From an uncultured Prevotellaceae bacterium (lineage in GTDB: Bacteria > Bacteroidota > Bacteroidia > Bacteroidales > Bacteroidaceae), in assembly GCA_946403615.1 (NCBI GenBank), contig CAMJAO010000031.1, positions 1-13,007 on the forward strand: DNA of 13,007 bases, written 5' to 3'. Position 1 is the first letter of the stretch; the number at the start of each line of letters is the position of its first letter. The translations under genes and the position numbers were made by a program. The notes below the pieces were generated by a model, which was given only the letters and a program-made list of their open reading frames with translations, searched no databases and had not been told where the DNA came from. Positions 1-6,018 of the stretch are shown piece by piece.

Positions 1-276
1 ACTATTCCCGGTCTTCAGGGCTTTACTCAGCGAGTCAGCATCACCGACAGTGGCTTTCTTCAACGAGTCGGCTGCCACTTCGGCAGTAACCTCCGACGCG
101 CCTTTCTTTTCGATCCATAACTTATAAGCGATGAAGCCACCAAGTGCCAGCACCAATACTGACACGATACTGATGGCGATAATCAGGCCTTTGCGGCCGC
201 CGTCCTTTTGGGGCTGCATCTGAGGATTGCCGCCCGTAGGCATCTGCCCCTGATTCCATTGTTGATTTGTATTCAT
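1..276 (-). CDS. membrane-anchored protein, N-terminal part (cut by window edge)
   Basis: The first 92 codons of a minus-strand gene are visible, from the ATG at 276 to the window edge with no stop. The N-terminus is polar and Gln/Asn-rich, followed by GGRKG, one hydrophobic span at about residues 27-46, then GGFIAYK and a Lys/Glu stretch. This fits a single-pass protein with a short cytoplasmic tail and the rest outside the cytoplasm. It is a clear paralogue of the next gene to the right: both carry GGRKG before the span, GGF(I/F)AYK at its end and an ADSLK motif afterwards. The two genes run the same way with about 130 bp between them, so they may be cotranscribed. I do not recognise a function; most of the protein lies outside the window. 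Confidence 0.8.
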   Translation of the reverse strand, partial: MNTNQQWNQGQMPTGGNPQMQPQKDGGRKGLIIAISIVSVLVLALGGFIAYKLWIEKKGASEVTAEVAADSLKKATVGDADSLSKALKTGNS

Positions 277-290
277 ATTGTTTATTTTTT

Positions 291-325
291 AGGAGTGGAG
301 AGGAGTGAAGGAGTGGAGGTGTGAA
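291..325. repeat. purine-rich degenerate tandem repeat (GGAGTG units)
   Basis: Three imperfect copies of an 8-10 bp unit beginning GGAGTG follow each other here, just upstream of the start of the left-edge gene. The unit differs from the neighbouring 10-bp repeat. Its role is unknown; being purine-rich on the plus strand, it gives a pyrimidine-rich leader in the minus-strand transcript. Confidence 0.55.
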
Positions 326-365
326 GACAATAGTACACGAGGTGGTTATAGTGATCCTGGGATTA

Positions 366-409
366 TTTCCTAGGTTTTCCTAGGTTTTCCTAGGCTCTCC
401 TAGAATATC
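366..409. repeat. 10-bp tandem repeat after the stop codon of the 260-aa gene
   Basis: The unit TAGGTTTTCC recurs with an exact 10-bp period; the first copies are nearly identical and the later ones decay towards the gene. Read on the minus strand it starts directly after the stop codon of the gene at 410-1192. Similar short tandem arrays follow several other genes in this window, each with its own unit sequence. Confidence 0.75.
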
Positions 410-1192
410 CTACTCAAAATATCTGATGGAGTAATGGATTCTTCCGTTGTTGTCAACAGCCTCGGTCACACGGCCTAGGCTGTCGGTCTTTTGGGCCTTA
501 AATTTCTTGGGCAGAATCGGTGTTTCTTCGAAGAAGATAACAATCGGCGGATAGACCTCCTGGCCATTCTGATCAACGGCCTTGCCTTCGGCATCGTAAG
601 TGAACTGCCAAGTTCTCCACGAGTCGGTGGCCCGTGTGATGCGTCCGTTTTCATCGTAATAATATGCGCCGATTTTTACAGCAGGCTCGCCTTCCAACTT
701 CGAATATACTTCCGCGGAATCTCCCGCCTGACGATATTCATAGACGCTATTATATTCTTCAGCGACCGGCGGATTCTCCAGTTCTTCGGCCGGACCATCC
801 AATGTTTCACACTTCACGGCTTTTCCATTGACCATCGTCACTGTGCTATTGGTGCCGTTGTGATAGGAATAAACGGCGTTGACTTGTCCTTCGCGGCCGA
901 AATGGTAGAGATAGCCATAGTTCTTCTCGATGCTGCACTCCACATATTCAATTCCTTTCGCGAAACCAAGAATCCGGGCTTCTGAGTGGTCTGCGGGGTC
1001 AACGTTTCCGAGGGTGTCATTGCCCGCAACTGTCTTCAGCGAGTCGGCCGGCATGCCGGTCTTCAACTCTCGCCCGCCTTTCTCTTCGAGCAACACTTTA
1101 TAAGCGAAGAAACCGCCGAAGACTAACAGCAAGATGAGAATGGTCAGGACCACACCTTTGCGGCCGCCGTTATTTTTAGGATTTTCACTCAT
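410..1192 (-). CDS. membrane-anchored protein with YD-like repeats (260 aa)
   Basis: The protein starts with a short polar tail and GGRKG, has one hydrophobic span at about residues 13-31, and continues as a soluble domain of about 220 residues. Within that domain are pieces of the form Y-D-x-x-G-R, at about residues 96-103, 178-186, 199-209 and 238-250 (for example YYDENGRIT and DSLGRVTEA). These resemble the YD/RHS-type beta-hairpin repeats of cell-surface proteins. It is too short for a toxin-bearing RHS protein, so it is more likely a small envelope protein of the kind common in Bacteroidales. It is a tandem paralogue of the partial gene at the left edge. Its 5' end faces pheS across a short divergent region. 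The topology and repeats are visible in the sequence; the function is unknown. Confidence 0.8.
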   Translation of the reverse strand: MSENPKNNGGRKGVVLTILILLLVFGGFFAYKVLLEEKGGRELKTGMPADSLKTVAGNDTLGNVDPADHSEARILGFAKGIEYVECSIEKNYGYLYHFGREGQVNAVYSYHNGTNSTVTMVNGKAVKCETLDGPAEELENPPVAEEYNSVYEYRQAGDSAEVYSKLEGEPAVKIGAYYYDENGRITRATDSWRTWQFTYDAEGKAVDQNGQEVYPPIVIFFEETPILPKKFKAQKTDSLGRVTEAVDNNGRIHYSIRYFE

Positions 1193-1229
1193 AGTCTAAA
1201 GTTTATTCGTAAATACCTCATTTCGACTG

Positions 1230-1237
1230 CGAAGATA
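1230..1237 (-). promoter_or_regulatory. possible -7 box for the 260-aa gene
   Basis: On the minus strand this reads TATCTTCG, one base off the Bacteroidetes TAnnTTTG consensus, about 38 bp before the start codon at 1192. No clear -33 element is seen, so this is a weak call. Confidence 0.35.
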
Positions 1238-1280
1238 CACAAAAAAATGTAAGCCACATCTATTTTACTGAAAAAAGTAT

Positions 1281-1288
1281 TACCTTTG
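1281..1288 (+). promoter_or_regulatory. -7 box of the pheS promoter
   Basis: TACCTTTG followed by CA matches the TAnnTTTG -7 element of the Bacteroidetes housekeeping sigma factor. It lies about 46 bp before the chosen pheS start, which would give a leader of roughly 40 nt. An ATG upstream at 1286 overlaps this box and so is unlikely to be the true start. Confidence 0.65.
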
Positions 1289-1333
1289 CACCCGATTATT
1301 AGCAAAAGCGCGACAAAAACAAAAAAATCAGAT

Positions 1334-2392
1334 ATGATACTCGAGAAAATTGAGAAGTTACTTCAGGAAGTGAACAACCTGTGTGCCTCTAATGCTGAAG
1401 AGATAGAGGCGCTGCGTTTGAAATATCTTAGTAAGAAAGGCGAGATTACCGCATTGATGGCCGATTTCCGCAATGTGGCACCCGAGCAGAAAAAGGCTGT
1501 GGGCATCAAAATCAACGAGTTGAAACAGAAGGCCTTGGAGCGTATCAACGCTCTTCGTGAACAGTGCACCAGCAACGAGCAATCATGCGACGATATGGAC
1601 CTGACACGTACAGCCTACCCTATCGGTCTGGGCACACGCCATCCGCTCTCAATCGTGACCAACGAGATCATCGACATCTTCACTCGCATGGGATTCACAC
1701 TGGCCGACGGTCCCGAGGTGGAAGACGACCTGCACGTGTTCACGAAGATGAACTTCGCCGCTGACCATCCCGCACGCGATATGCAAGACACGTTCTTCGT
1801 GTCGCAGCATCCCAATGACGTGACGAAAAACATCCTCCTGCGCTCACACACCAGTAGTGTGCAGGCTCGTGTGATGGAAAACATGCACACCGAAGACGGC
1901 AAACTGACCGCTCCCATCCGTGTTATCTGCCCGGGGCGCGTCTATCGCAACGAGGCCATCACCGCCCGCGCCCACTGTTTCTTCCATCAGGTCGAAGGTC
2001 TCTATATCGACAAGAATGTGTCGTTCACCGATTTGAAACAAGTGCTGCTCACCTTTGCGCGCGAGATGTTTGGTGCCGACACCGACATTCGTCTGCGTCC
2101 TTCCTACTTCCCCTTCACCGAGCCAAGCGCTGAGATGGATATCTCATGCTTCATCTGCGGCGGCGAGGGCTGCGGATTCTGCAAACATACCGGTTGGGTG
2201 GAGATTCTCGGCTGCGGCATGGTCGACCCCAACGTGCTCGAACTCTGCGGCATCGACAGCAAGATTTACAGCGGTTATGCTTTCGGCATGGGTGTGGAGC
2301 GCATCGCCAACCTGAAATACTCCGTCAGCGACTTGCGTCTCTTCTCAGAGAACGACACCCGCTTCCTCCGCGAATTTGAGGCAGCAAATTAA
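1334..2392 (+). CDS. pheS: phenylalanine--tRNA ligase alpha subunit (PheS)
   Basis: This is the catalytic subunit of the alpha2-beta2 enzyme that charges tRNA-Phe with phenylalanine in the cytoplasm. The N-terminal 85 residues form the helical coiled-coil arm that binds tRNA. The class II core follows: HPL at 103-105, the HPARD..DTF segment at about 145-154, LLRSHTSS at 168-175, motif 2 with GRVYRNE at 201-207 and FHQVEGL at 217-223, and motif 3 GMGVERIANL at 318-327. Four cysteines (272, 275, 280, 283) form a zinc-finger-like insertion that I know from Bacteroidetes-type PheS. The start at 1334 gives 352 residues beginning MILEKIEKLL, which matches the family; a longer frame from 1286 would begin inside the promoter. 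The beta-subunit gene pheT is not adjacent, which is usual in this phylum. All key residues look intact. Confidence 0.97.
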   Translation: MILEKIEKLLQEVNNLCASNAEEIEALRLKYLSKKGEITALMADFRNVAPEQKKAVGIKINELKQKALERINALREQCTSNEQSCDDMDLTRTAYPIGLGTRHPLSIVTNEIIDIFTRMGFTLADGPEVEDDLHVFTKMNFAADHPARDMQDTFFVSQHPNDVTKNILLRSHTSSVQARVMENMHTEDGKLTAPIRVICPGRVYRNEAITARAHCFFHQVEGLYIDKNVSFTDLKQVLLTFAREMFGADTDIRLRPSYFPFTEPSAEMDISCFICGGEGCGFCKHTGWVEILGCGMVDPNVLELCGIDSKIYSGYAFGMGVERIANLKYSVSDLRLFSENDTRFLREFEAAN

Positions 2393-2394
2393 GA

Positions 2395-2424
2395 GCCCCC
2401 TCCCTAACCCTCCCCGGGAAGGGA
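2395..2424 (-). repeat. G-rich stem-loop repeat, copy A (after pheS)
   Basis: Read on the minus strand, this is a short CCC..GGG hairpin followed by GGGTTAGGGAGGGGG. It is one of six related copies in the window and resembles the palindromic GC-rich intergenic elements common in Bacteroidales. Here it begins three bases after the pheS stop and points against pheS. It could contribute to 3'-end formation of pheS, as a T-rich stretch follows at about 2438-2450, but it is not a canonical terminator. Confidence 0.6.
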
Positions 2425-2480
2425 AAGATTACCGAATAGTTTTCTTTTCTAATTAACGATACCCCCTCAAGCAATGGATT

Positions 2481-2515
2481 CCTCCCCCTCGGGGGAGATC
2501 AGGTAGGGACTTTTT
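2481..2515 (+). repeat. G-rich stem-loop repeat, copy B, directly against the SDR start
   Basis: A perfect CTCCCCC/GGGGGAG hairpin (2482-2488 with 2491-2497) is followed by AGGTAGGGAC and five T residues, and the next base is the A of the SDR start codon. The element occupies the whole place where a ribosome-binding site would be. The hairpin plus T-run also resembles a terminator or attenuator. Confidence 0.65.
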
Positions 2516-3235
2516 ATGCGAGCAATCATCATGGGTGCCTCTTCAGGCATCGGGAACGAGGTGAGCCGTCTGCTCATCGAGCGCGGTTGGACGGTGGGCG
2601 TCGCTGCACGCCGCACTGACCGACTGGAACAACTGCGGGCATTGGCTCCCGACAGGGTGTTCACCGCCGGTATTGATGTGACCCATGACGACGCACCCGC
2701 ACTGCTTCGCCAACTGATTGCAGCCACAGGCGGCATGGATCTTTATTTCCATGTCTCGGGCATCGGCAAACAAAACCCGCAACTTGAAGAGGACATTGAG
2801 AACAACACCCTAAAGACCAACGGGTTGGGCTTCACCCGCATGATAGGCGAGGCATACCGTTACTTCGCAGAGAAAGGCTCCGGACACATCGCGGCCATCA
2901 GCAGCATCGCCGGCACAAAGGGCATGGGAGCCGCACCCTCCTACTCTGCTACCAAAGCATTCCAAAACACCTATCTTCAGTCGCTCGAGCAACAGGCACA
3001 TATGCGCAAACTGCCCATACGCTTTACCGACATCCGACCGGGCTTCGTCGATACCGCGCTGCTTGACAACACACATTACCCGCTGATGATGAAGCCCGAG
3101 TTTGCGGCCAAAAAAGCATTACAAGCCATCGACCACAAACGCCACATTTGCGTCATCGACTGGCGTTGGCGCATCATCACCGCTTTCTGGCGCCGTATTC
3201 CCCGTTGGATTTGGAGACGACTGAATATCAAGTAG
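2516..3235 (+). CDS. short-chain dehydrogenase/reductase (SDR), 239 aa
   Basis: This is an NAD(P)H-dependent oxidoreductase of the classical SDR family with a single Rossmann domain. The nucleotide-binding motif GASSGIG is at residues 7-13, Arg residues near 32-33 after the second strand suggest NADPH preference, and Asp54 lies at the adenine-ring site. Asn102, Ser130, Tyr143 and Lys147 (YSATK) form the catalytic tetrad. The usual NNAG motif is replaced by HVSGIG at 79-84. The C-terminal 25 residues are rich in Trp and Arg (IPRWIWRRL), which may hold the enzyme at the membrane. The substrate cannot be told from the sequence. The start gives the normal short first beta strand (MRAIIMGA). It follows pheS by 123 bp, a gap filled with two repeat copies, and is closed by a strong terminator. 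Confidence 0.9.
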   Translation: MRAIIMGASSGIGNEVSRLLIERGWTVGVAARRTDRLEQLRALAPDRVFTAGIDVTHDDAPALLRQLIAATGGMDLYFHVSGIGKQNPQLEEDIENNTLKTNGLGFTRMIGEAYRYFAEKGSGHIAAISSIAGTKGMGAAPSYSATKAFQNTYLQSLEQQAHMRKLPIRFTDIRPGFVDTALLDNTHYPLMMKPEFAAKKALQAIDHKRHICVIDWRWRIITAFWRRIPRWIWRRLNIK

Positions 3236-3241
3236 TTATTT

Positions 3242-3277
3242 GGTAGTTATAGAAGTTATAGAAGTTATAGAAGTTAA
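3242..3277. repeat. 9-bp tandem repeat (AGAAGTTAT) after the SDR gene
   Basis: Three units of AGAAGTTAT (3251-3277, the last base changed) follow a related partial unit (GGTAGTTAT at 3242-3250), a few bases after the SDR stop codon. The last unit runs into the left arm of the terminator hairpin. Confidence 0.8.
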
Positions 3278-3318
3278 GCCAATACTCCGTCAATTGTGAC
3301 AGTATTGGCTTAATTTTT
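3274..3318 (+). terminator. strong intrinsic terminator of the SDR gene
   Basis: A perfect 13-bp stem (TTAAGCCAATACT at 3274-3286 with its complement at 3301-3313) encloses a 14-nt loop whose ends can pair further (GTCA with TGAC). A run of five T residues follows. This ends plus-strand transcription of the pheS-SDR region; a terminator for the opposing 145-aa gene is less clear. Confidence 0.85.
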
Positions 3319-3428
3319 GGGTGACTACACGATTGGACCACAATATTACACAAAAGCAGCACCACTTTGGCCCTTCTGCTGGAGGGGTTTTGAAATCCGC
3401 TTTTACAAAACTATTGTCTTTAACCTCC

Positions 3429-3866
3429 TTATCTCCCTATCCTCATTTTCCTCAACGTCTCCATCATTTCGTGTCTGCGGCGGCGCCTGATACGGCGGAG
3501 TATCATGTATCCGCTGCCCGGGGTGAGGTAGAACTGCGGTGCGGGACGGTTGACCACATGCCGCACCAGGTCGCGTAAACACCAGTCGGGATGCTCGGCG
3601 CGCAATAACTGCGTACGGCGGTATATCTCATCAAACATCTCACGCCGTTGGGGCAACATCTGTTCGACACGCTCACTATTGCTCTCCATCCACGACACGA
3701 CTCGCGCCGCACGCTCGTCGCTCACATAAAACCGACGAGCAGCAGAAGTGACCGTGCGACGCACAGCATCCTCTTCCGACAACAATCCTATACTTTGGCG
3801 TACATCCAAATAAGTACGCCACAAATCCTGATCACGCTCTTCATTGTATTCGTTTTGTGTTCTCAT
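3429..3866 (-). CDS. conserved small protein of Bacteroidales phage-type clusters (145 aa)
   Basis: The protein is basic and Arg-rich and begins MRTQNEYNEERD, a start I recall from a conserved Bacteroides/Prevotella family often seen near phage-type genes. I therefore prefer the ATG at 3866 to the longer frame from 3893. It contains an internal duplication: residues 36-57 with RFYVSDERAARVV and 102-123 with QFYLTPGSGYMIL share the pattern V-x(5)-A-x-x-FY(V/L)(S/T). REMFDEIYRR at 75-84 is another strongly patterned stretch. The repeated units could be small helical DNA- or protein-binding modules, and a role as a small terminase subunit or regulator is possible but unproven. It has its own TATCTTTG promoter and diverges from the 149-aa gene. 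Translation is clear; function is not. Confidence 0.75.
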   Translation of the reverse strand: MRTQNEYNEERDQDLWRTYLDVRQSIGLLSEEDAVRRTVTSAARRFYVSDERAARVVSWMESNSERVEQMLPQRREMFDEIYRRTQLLRAEHPDWCLRDLVRHVVNRPAPQFYLTPGSGYMILRRIRRRRRHEMMETLRKMRIGR

Positions 3867-3991
3867 GGTTGTAAGTATTATTAAGAGTGACATTCATTCA
3901 CTAATTATCCCTTTATCTCAATATTTCACTCATCTATTCTTCGCGAAGCGACAATTCCACATTCGCCATTCTACATTCTTAATAGTTTCTG

Positions 3992-3999
3992 CAAAGATA
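3992..3999 (-). promoter_or_regulatory. -7 box for the 145-aa gene
   Basis: On the minus strand this reads TATCTTTG followed by CAG, a full match to TAnnTTTG, about 126 bp before the start codon at 3866. The upstream DNA is very AT-rich, with no obvious TTTG at -33. The leader would be about 120 nt with no evident gene in it. Confidence 0.6.
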
Positions 4000-4104
4000 A
4001 TACATAAAATAGAAATATAATATAAATTATATATAAAGTTATGCAAAGAAATATAAATCACCGACAAGTTGAATGGATACCATTCACCGACGGCCTCCCT
4101 ACCC

Positions 4105-4112
4105 TATCTTTG
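4105..4112 (+). promoter_or_regulatory. -7 box for the 149-aa gene
   Basis: TATCTTTG followed by CAG matches the Bacteroidetes -7 element and is identical over 11 bases to the divergent box at 3989-3999. It places the transcript start near 4119, so the ATG at 4144 is the first usable start and the longer frame from 4069 cannot be translated from this promoter. Confidence 0.65.
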
Positions 4113-4143
4113 CAGAGATTATTCACCTTTAATAAAAATTATC

Positions 4144-4593
4144 ATGGAAACAAACACAGAAAACAAAGAACAGAACCAGCAACCGATGACCCAGCGCGAA
4201 ATTCTGGAACAACGGATGAAAAAGTCCAACCCCGAGGTGAGTTGGACCGACGAGGAGGCTTTCTTCAAAGCCATCAACGACAGTTACGACGAACGCGACG
4301 TGCTGCAAGAACTGCTCGACGAACAGGCACGCGAACACGCCCTGGCGCTCGAGGCCGCTGTCGCCACAGCCGCACACGAAGGGGAAGTGAGAGGACGCAA
4401 CATGAAAATCGAGGAGGAACTGCGACGCGTGAGACAACCTGAACACATCCATAACCTCGATGGCAGCCCCAATACCTCAGCACCCAAATGGACCGACCAC
4501 CCGGCACTCGGTGCTCTCAACCGCGCTGCCTCACTCAACATTTGGGAACGTGGCAGCGAACGCCGAATCTCCCACGACAAGGGAAGTAATTAA
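4144..4593 (+). CDS. phage scaffold-like acidic/helical protein (149 aa, possibly shortened)
   Basis: The protein is hydrophilic, lacks signal peptide or membrane span, and is rich in Glu, Gln and Arg, with predicted long helices at about residues 17-100. The segment REILEQRMKKSNP followed by WTDEEAFFKAINDSYDE (18-50) matches my memory of capsid-assembly scaffold-like proteins in Bacteroidales phages, which begin with an R..L..NP..F.DDE.F pattern and an acidic DYD. Those proteins usually continue longer, so this one may have lost its C-terminal half; its last 40 residues (APKWTDHPALGALNRAAS) do not look like a scaffold. In such phages the gene follows the portal gene, but here it lies 4 kb away on the other strand. 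Start chosen from the promoter at 4105. The assignment is by recollection only. Confidence 0.6.
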   Translation: METNTENKEQNQQPMTQREILEQRMKKSNPEVSWTDEEAFFKAINDSYDERDVLQELLDEQAREHALALEAAVATAAHEGEVRGRNMKIEEELRRVRQPEHIHNLDGSPNTSAPKWTDHPALGALNRAASLNIWERGSERRISHDKGSN

Positions 4594-4639
4594 CCCCCTA
4601 ATCATCTACACTTTGCCGACAACGTTTTTCTGATGACTA

Positions 4640-4690
4640 ATTCTTTCTCAGACAACGGATTGTTCTTTGACTACGAATTAGACGAATTAA
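4640..4690 (+). repeat. CGAATT-type 3' repeat, copy 1 (after the 149-aa gene)
   Basis: It contains ATTCTTTCTCAGAC (4640-4653) and GACTACGAATTAGACGAATT (4669-4688). Both are matched with a single difference, in inverted orientation, by the copy after the Sel1 gene (22-bp and 20-bp blocks). The core is made of 9-bp units of the form TACGAATTA. Confidence 0.75.
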
Positions 4691-4779
4691 ACTAAATACT
4701 CTGACTACGAATATCGCGAGATTTGTAGAATATCCACTGACCAAAAGGGAGTTTTTTCCCTAATATCCCTCATCCACCT

Positions 4780-4894
4780 TGTAGGGGCGGTGCCTCCGTG
4801 CCCGCCCGTATTAGTGACAACAAGTTAAGTATGTTTGTCTGTAGGGCTTACTTTATGTATAATAATGGGCGGATATACATCAAGTATCCCTACA
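4780..4894. repeat. MITE-like unit with 28-bp imperfect inverted ends
   Basis: Two 28-nt arms (4780-4807 and 4867-4894) are inverted relative to each other. Each reads TGTAGGG at its outer end and CCGCCC at its inner end, while the middle has diverged. The left arm, with TGTAGGGGCGGTGCC, resembles a GC-rich interspersed repeat found in many Bacteroidetes. It carries no coding sequence; mobility by a transposase in trans is a guess. Confidence 0.5.
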
Positions 4895-4928
4895 TGTAGC
4901 GATTTAGGGCCTTTTACAGCATAGAAAA

Positions 4929-5030
4929 CAATTCGTTGAATTCGCAGAATCCGTTATCAATAAAAATTCGCGAAATTCGTATAATTCGTAGTCGAAAATA
5001 AGTCGAAAAATCCGTAGTCTGAGAAAGAAT
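4929..5030 (-). repeat. CGAATT-type 3' repeat, copy 2 (after the Sel1 gene)
   Basis: On the minus strand it begins 19 bp after the Sel1 stop with ATTCTTTCTCAGAC, then GACTACGAATTATACGAATT (4974-4993), then further CGAATT units out to about 4929. The 9-bp units TACGAATTA, TACGAATTT and CGCGAATTT follow each other directly. Inverted relative to copy 1. Confidence 0.75.
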
Positions 5031-5049
5031 CGTAATCGAAGAAAGAGGA

Positions 5050-5817
5050 TTATTCGTGTGTTGAGTTCAATTTCTTCCGTAGTCGTTGGGCTTTCTTCGT
5101 GTTACGTTTGACCCCTATCCCCTGCTCATAGGCCGTCGCGAGCGCTTCAATCGCTCTTTCGTCGTGTCGTTTGGCCGCCTGTTCCAACCAGAAGATATAG
5201 GCTTTCAGGTCTTTCTCCATGCCACGTCCTTCGTGAGCACAAAGCGCAAGGTTGTACTGGGCTTGAGGCATTCCCTGACGGGCAGCCTCGGTGTACCAGA
5301 ACACAGCCTTGCGCTCGTCTTTCTCCACGCCTGTACCCGTCTCCAGACACCACCCCAGATTGTATTGCGAGTCGGCATCATCCTGAGCCGCAGCCTGACG
5401 GAACCATCGCACCGCCTGACTTTCATCCTTCTTCACGCCCCGACCGAACAACAGACTTACGCCAATGCTGTACTGTGCCGCCACATGCCCCTGCCGGGCT
5501 GCCTGCTCAAACCAATATGCCGCCAGACTGTCGTTCTGCGCCACTCCATCGCCCAGAAGATAACAATTGCCGAGACTGTTCTGCGACTCAGCGTGTCCGC
5601 GTCGGGCTGCCGCCCCATACCATTCCGCAGCCAGCGCCACATCTTTCCTTACCCCCCAACCACGGTCGTAGCAATATGCCAACTGGTACTGCGCCGCTGT
5701 ATCACCCTCTTCGGCGATACGCATCAACTCCATCATATTAACCTGAGGACGCTGGGCCGGCAGGGTCATCACTGCCGACACCAATATAAGGGCCGTGAAA
5801 AAGAGTCTTTTTATCAT
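5050..5817 (-). CDS. secreted Sel1-repeat protein (255 aa)
   Basis: The protein has an N-terminal signal peptide (about residues 1-22, charged MIKR then a hydrophobic core ending in LPAQ), so it acts in the periplasm or envelope. The rest is a solenoid of Sel1-like repeats with a 36-residue period: five full units at about 41-76, 77-112, 113-148, 149-184 and 185-220, and a partial sixth at 221-250. Each has the signature A.(S/A)Q..LG.C...G.GV.KD...A..W...AA. Sel1 repeats form a TPR-like protein-binding surface and commonly serve as adaptors for envelope or stress-signalling complexes. It is transcribed divergently from the first FHA gene across 200 bp, which suggests, without proving, a shared pathway. 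The reading frame is intact and the basic C-terminus is short. Confidence 0.92.
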   Translation of the reverse strand: MIKRLFFTALILVSAVMTLPAQRPQVNMMELMRIAEEGDTAAQYQLAYCYDRGWGVRKDVALAAEWYGAAARRGHAESQNSLGNCYLLGDGVAQNDSLAAYWFEQAARQGHVAAQYSIGVSLLFGRGVKKDESQAVRWFRQAAAQDDADSQYNLGWCLETGTGVEKDERKAVFWYTEAARQGMPQAQYNLALCAHEGRGMEKDLKAYIFWLEQAAKRHDERAIEALATAYEQGIGVKRNTKKAQRLRKKLNSTHE

Positions 5818-5849
5818 GCGCGAAAAGTTATCGTCTTTATTTGCAGCCG

Positions 5850-5857
5850 CAAAAATA
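5850..5857 (-). promoter_or_regulatory. -7 box for the Sel1 gene
   Basis: On the minus strand this reads TATTTTTG, a full TAnnTTTG match about 33 bp before the start codon at 5817. An AT-rich GTTTA lies at about the -33 distance. It faces the promoter of the FHA gene. Confidence 0.55.
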
Positions 5858-5887
5858 CGTTTTTTTCACCGAAAATAAACTATTTTC

Positions 5888-5918
5888 TTTGTATTGTTCA
5901 AAATATCATGTATTTTTG
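5888..5918 (+). promoter_or_regulatory. canonical Bacteroidetes promoter for the first FHA gene
   Basis: TTTG at 5888-5891 is followed after exactly 19 bp by TATTTTTG at 5911-5918, the textbook -33/-7 arrangement. Transcription would begin near 5925 and give a leader of about 95 nt containing stem-loop repeat copy C. Confidence 0.75.
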
Positions 5919-5971
5919 TAAATTGAAAACATCTATTCACAATTAACAATACCGACCCGGGACTCAAGTAG

Positions 5972-6010
5972 TTTTCCCCTTCCTTCGAGGGGAACAGGGG
6001 GAGGTTCTTC
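5972..6010 (+). repeat. G-rich stem-loop repeat, copy C, in the FHA leader
   Basis: A 7-bp stem TTCCCCT/AGGGGAA (5974-5980 with 5988-5994) is followed by CAGGGGGAGGTTCTTC, ending 8 bp before the ATG at 6019. The GGGGGAGG run could mimic a distant ribosome-binding site. Same orientation relative to its gene as copies B, D and F. Confidence 0.65.
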
Positions 6011-6018
6011 TAAAAACC

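Larger units (their letters stand above)
4594..5049. other. 456-bp gene-free stretch filled with inverted repeats
   Basis: No credible reading frame is present on either strand. The stretch lies between the 3' ends of two convergent genes and holds two inverted copies of a CGAATT-type repeat near its ends and a 115-bp inverted-repeat unit (4780-4894) between them. The whole of 4640-5030 can fold back on itself. I see no RNA gene in it. Confidence 0.7.

Noticed and set aside
366..409. CRISPR array from short repeats (also 3242-3277, 4929-5030, 12843-12886)
   Set aside because: Units are 9-17 bp, degenerate and without unique spacers; no cas gene is present.
410..1192. RHS/YD toxin
   Set aside because: Too short, few degenerate YD-like motifs, no RHS core or toxin end, and no immunity gene next to it.
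1286..1333. Longer PheS start at 1286
   Set aside because: It overlaps the TACCTTTG promoter box and adds 16 residues not expected in the family.
3321..3578. 85-codon plus-strand frame after the SDR terminator
   Set aside because: It largely overlaps the 145-aa gene on the other strand and has no promoter or recognisable sequence.
4069..4143. Longer start for the 149-aa gene
   Set aside because: It lies upstream of the -7 box at 4105-4112, so it would not be on the transcript.
5086..5946. 286-codon open frame on the plus strand opposite the Sel1 gene
   Set aside because: It mirrors the Sel1 repeats on the other strand, shows no family features, and runs through the divergent promoter region.
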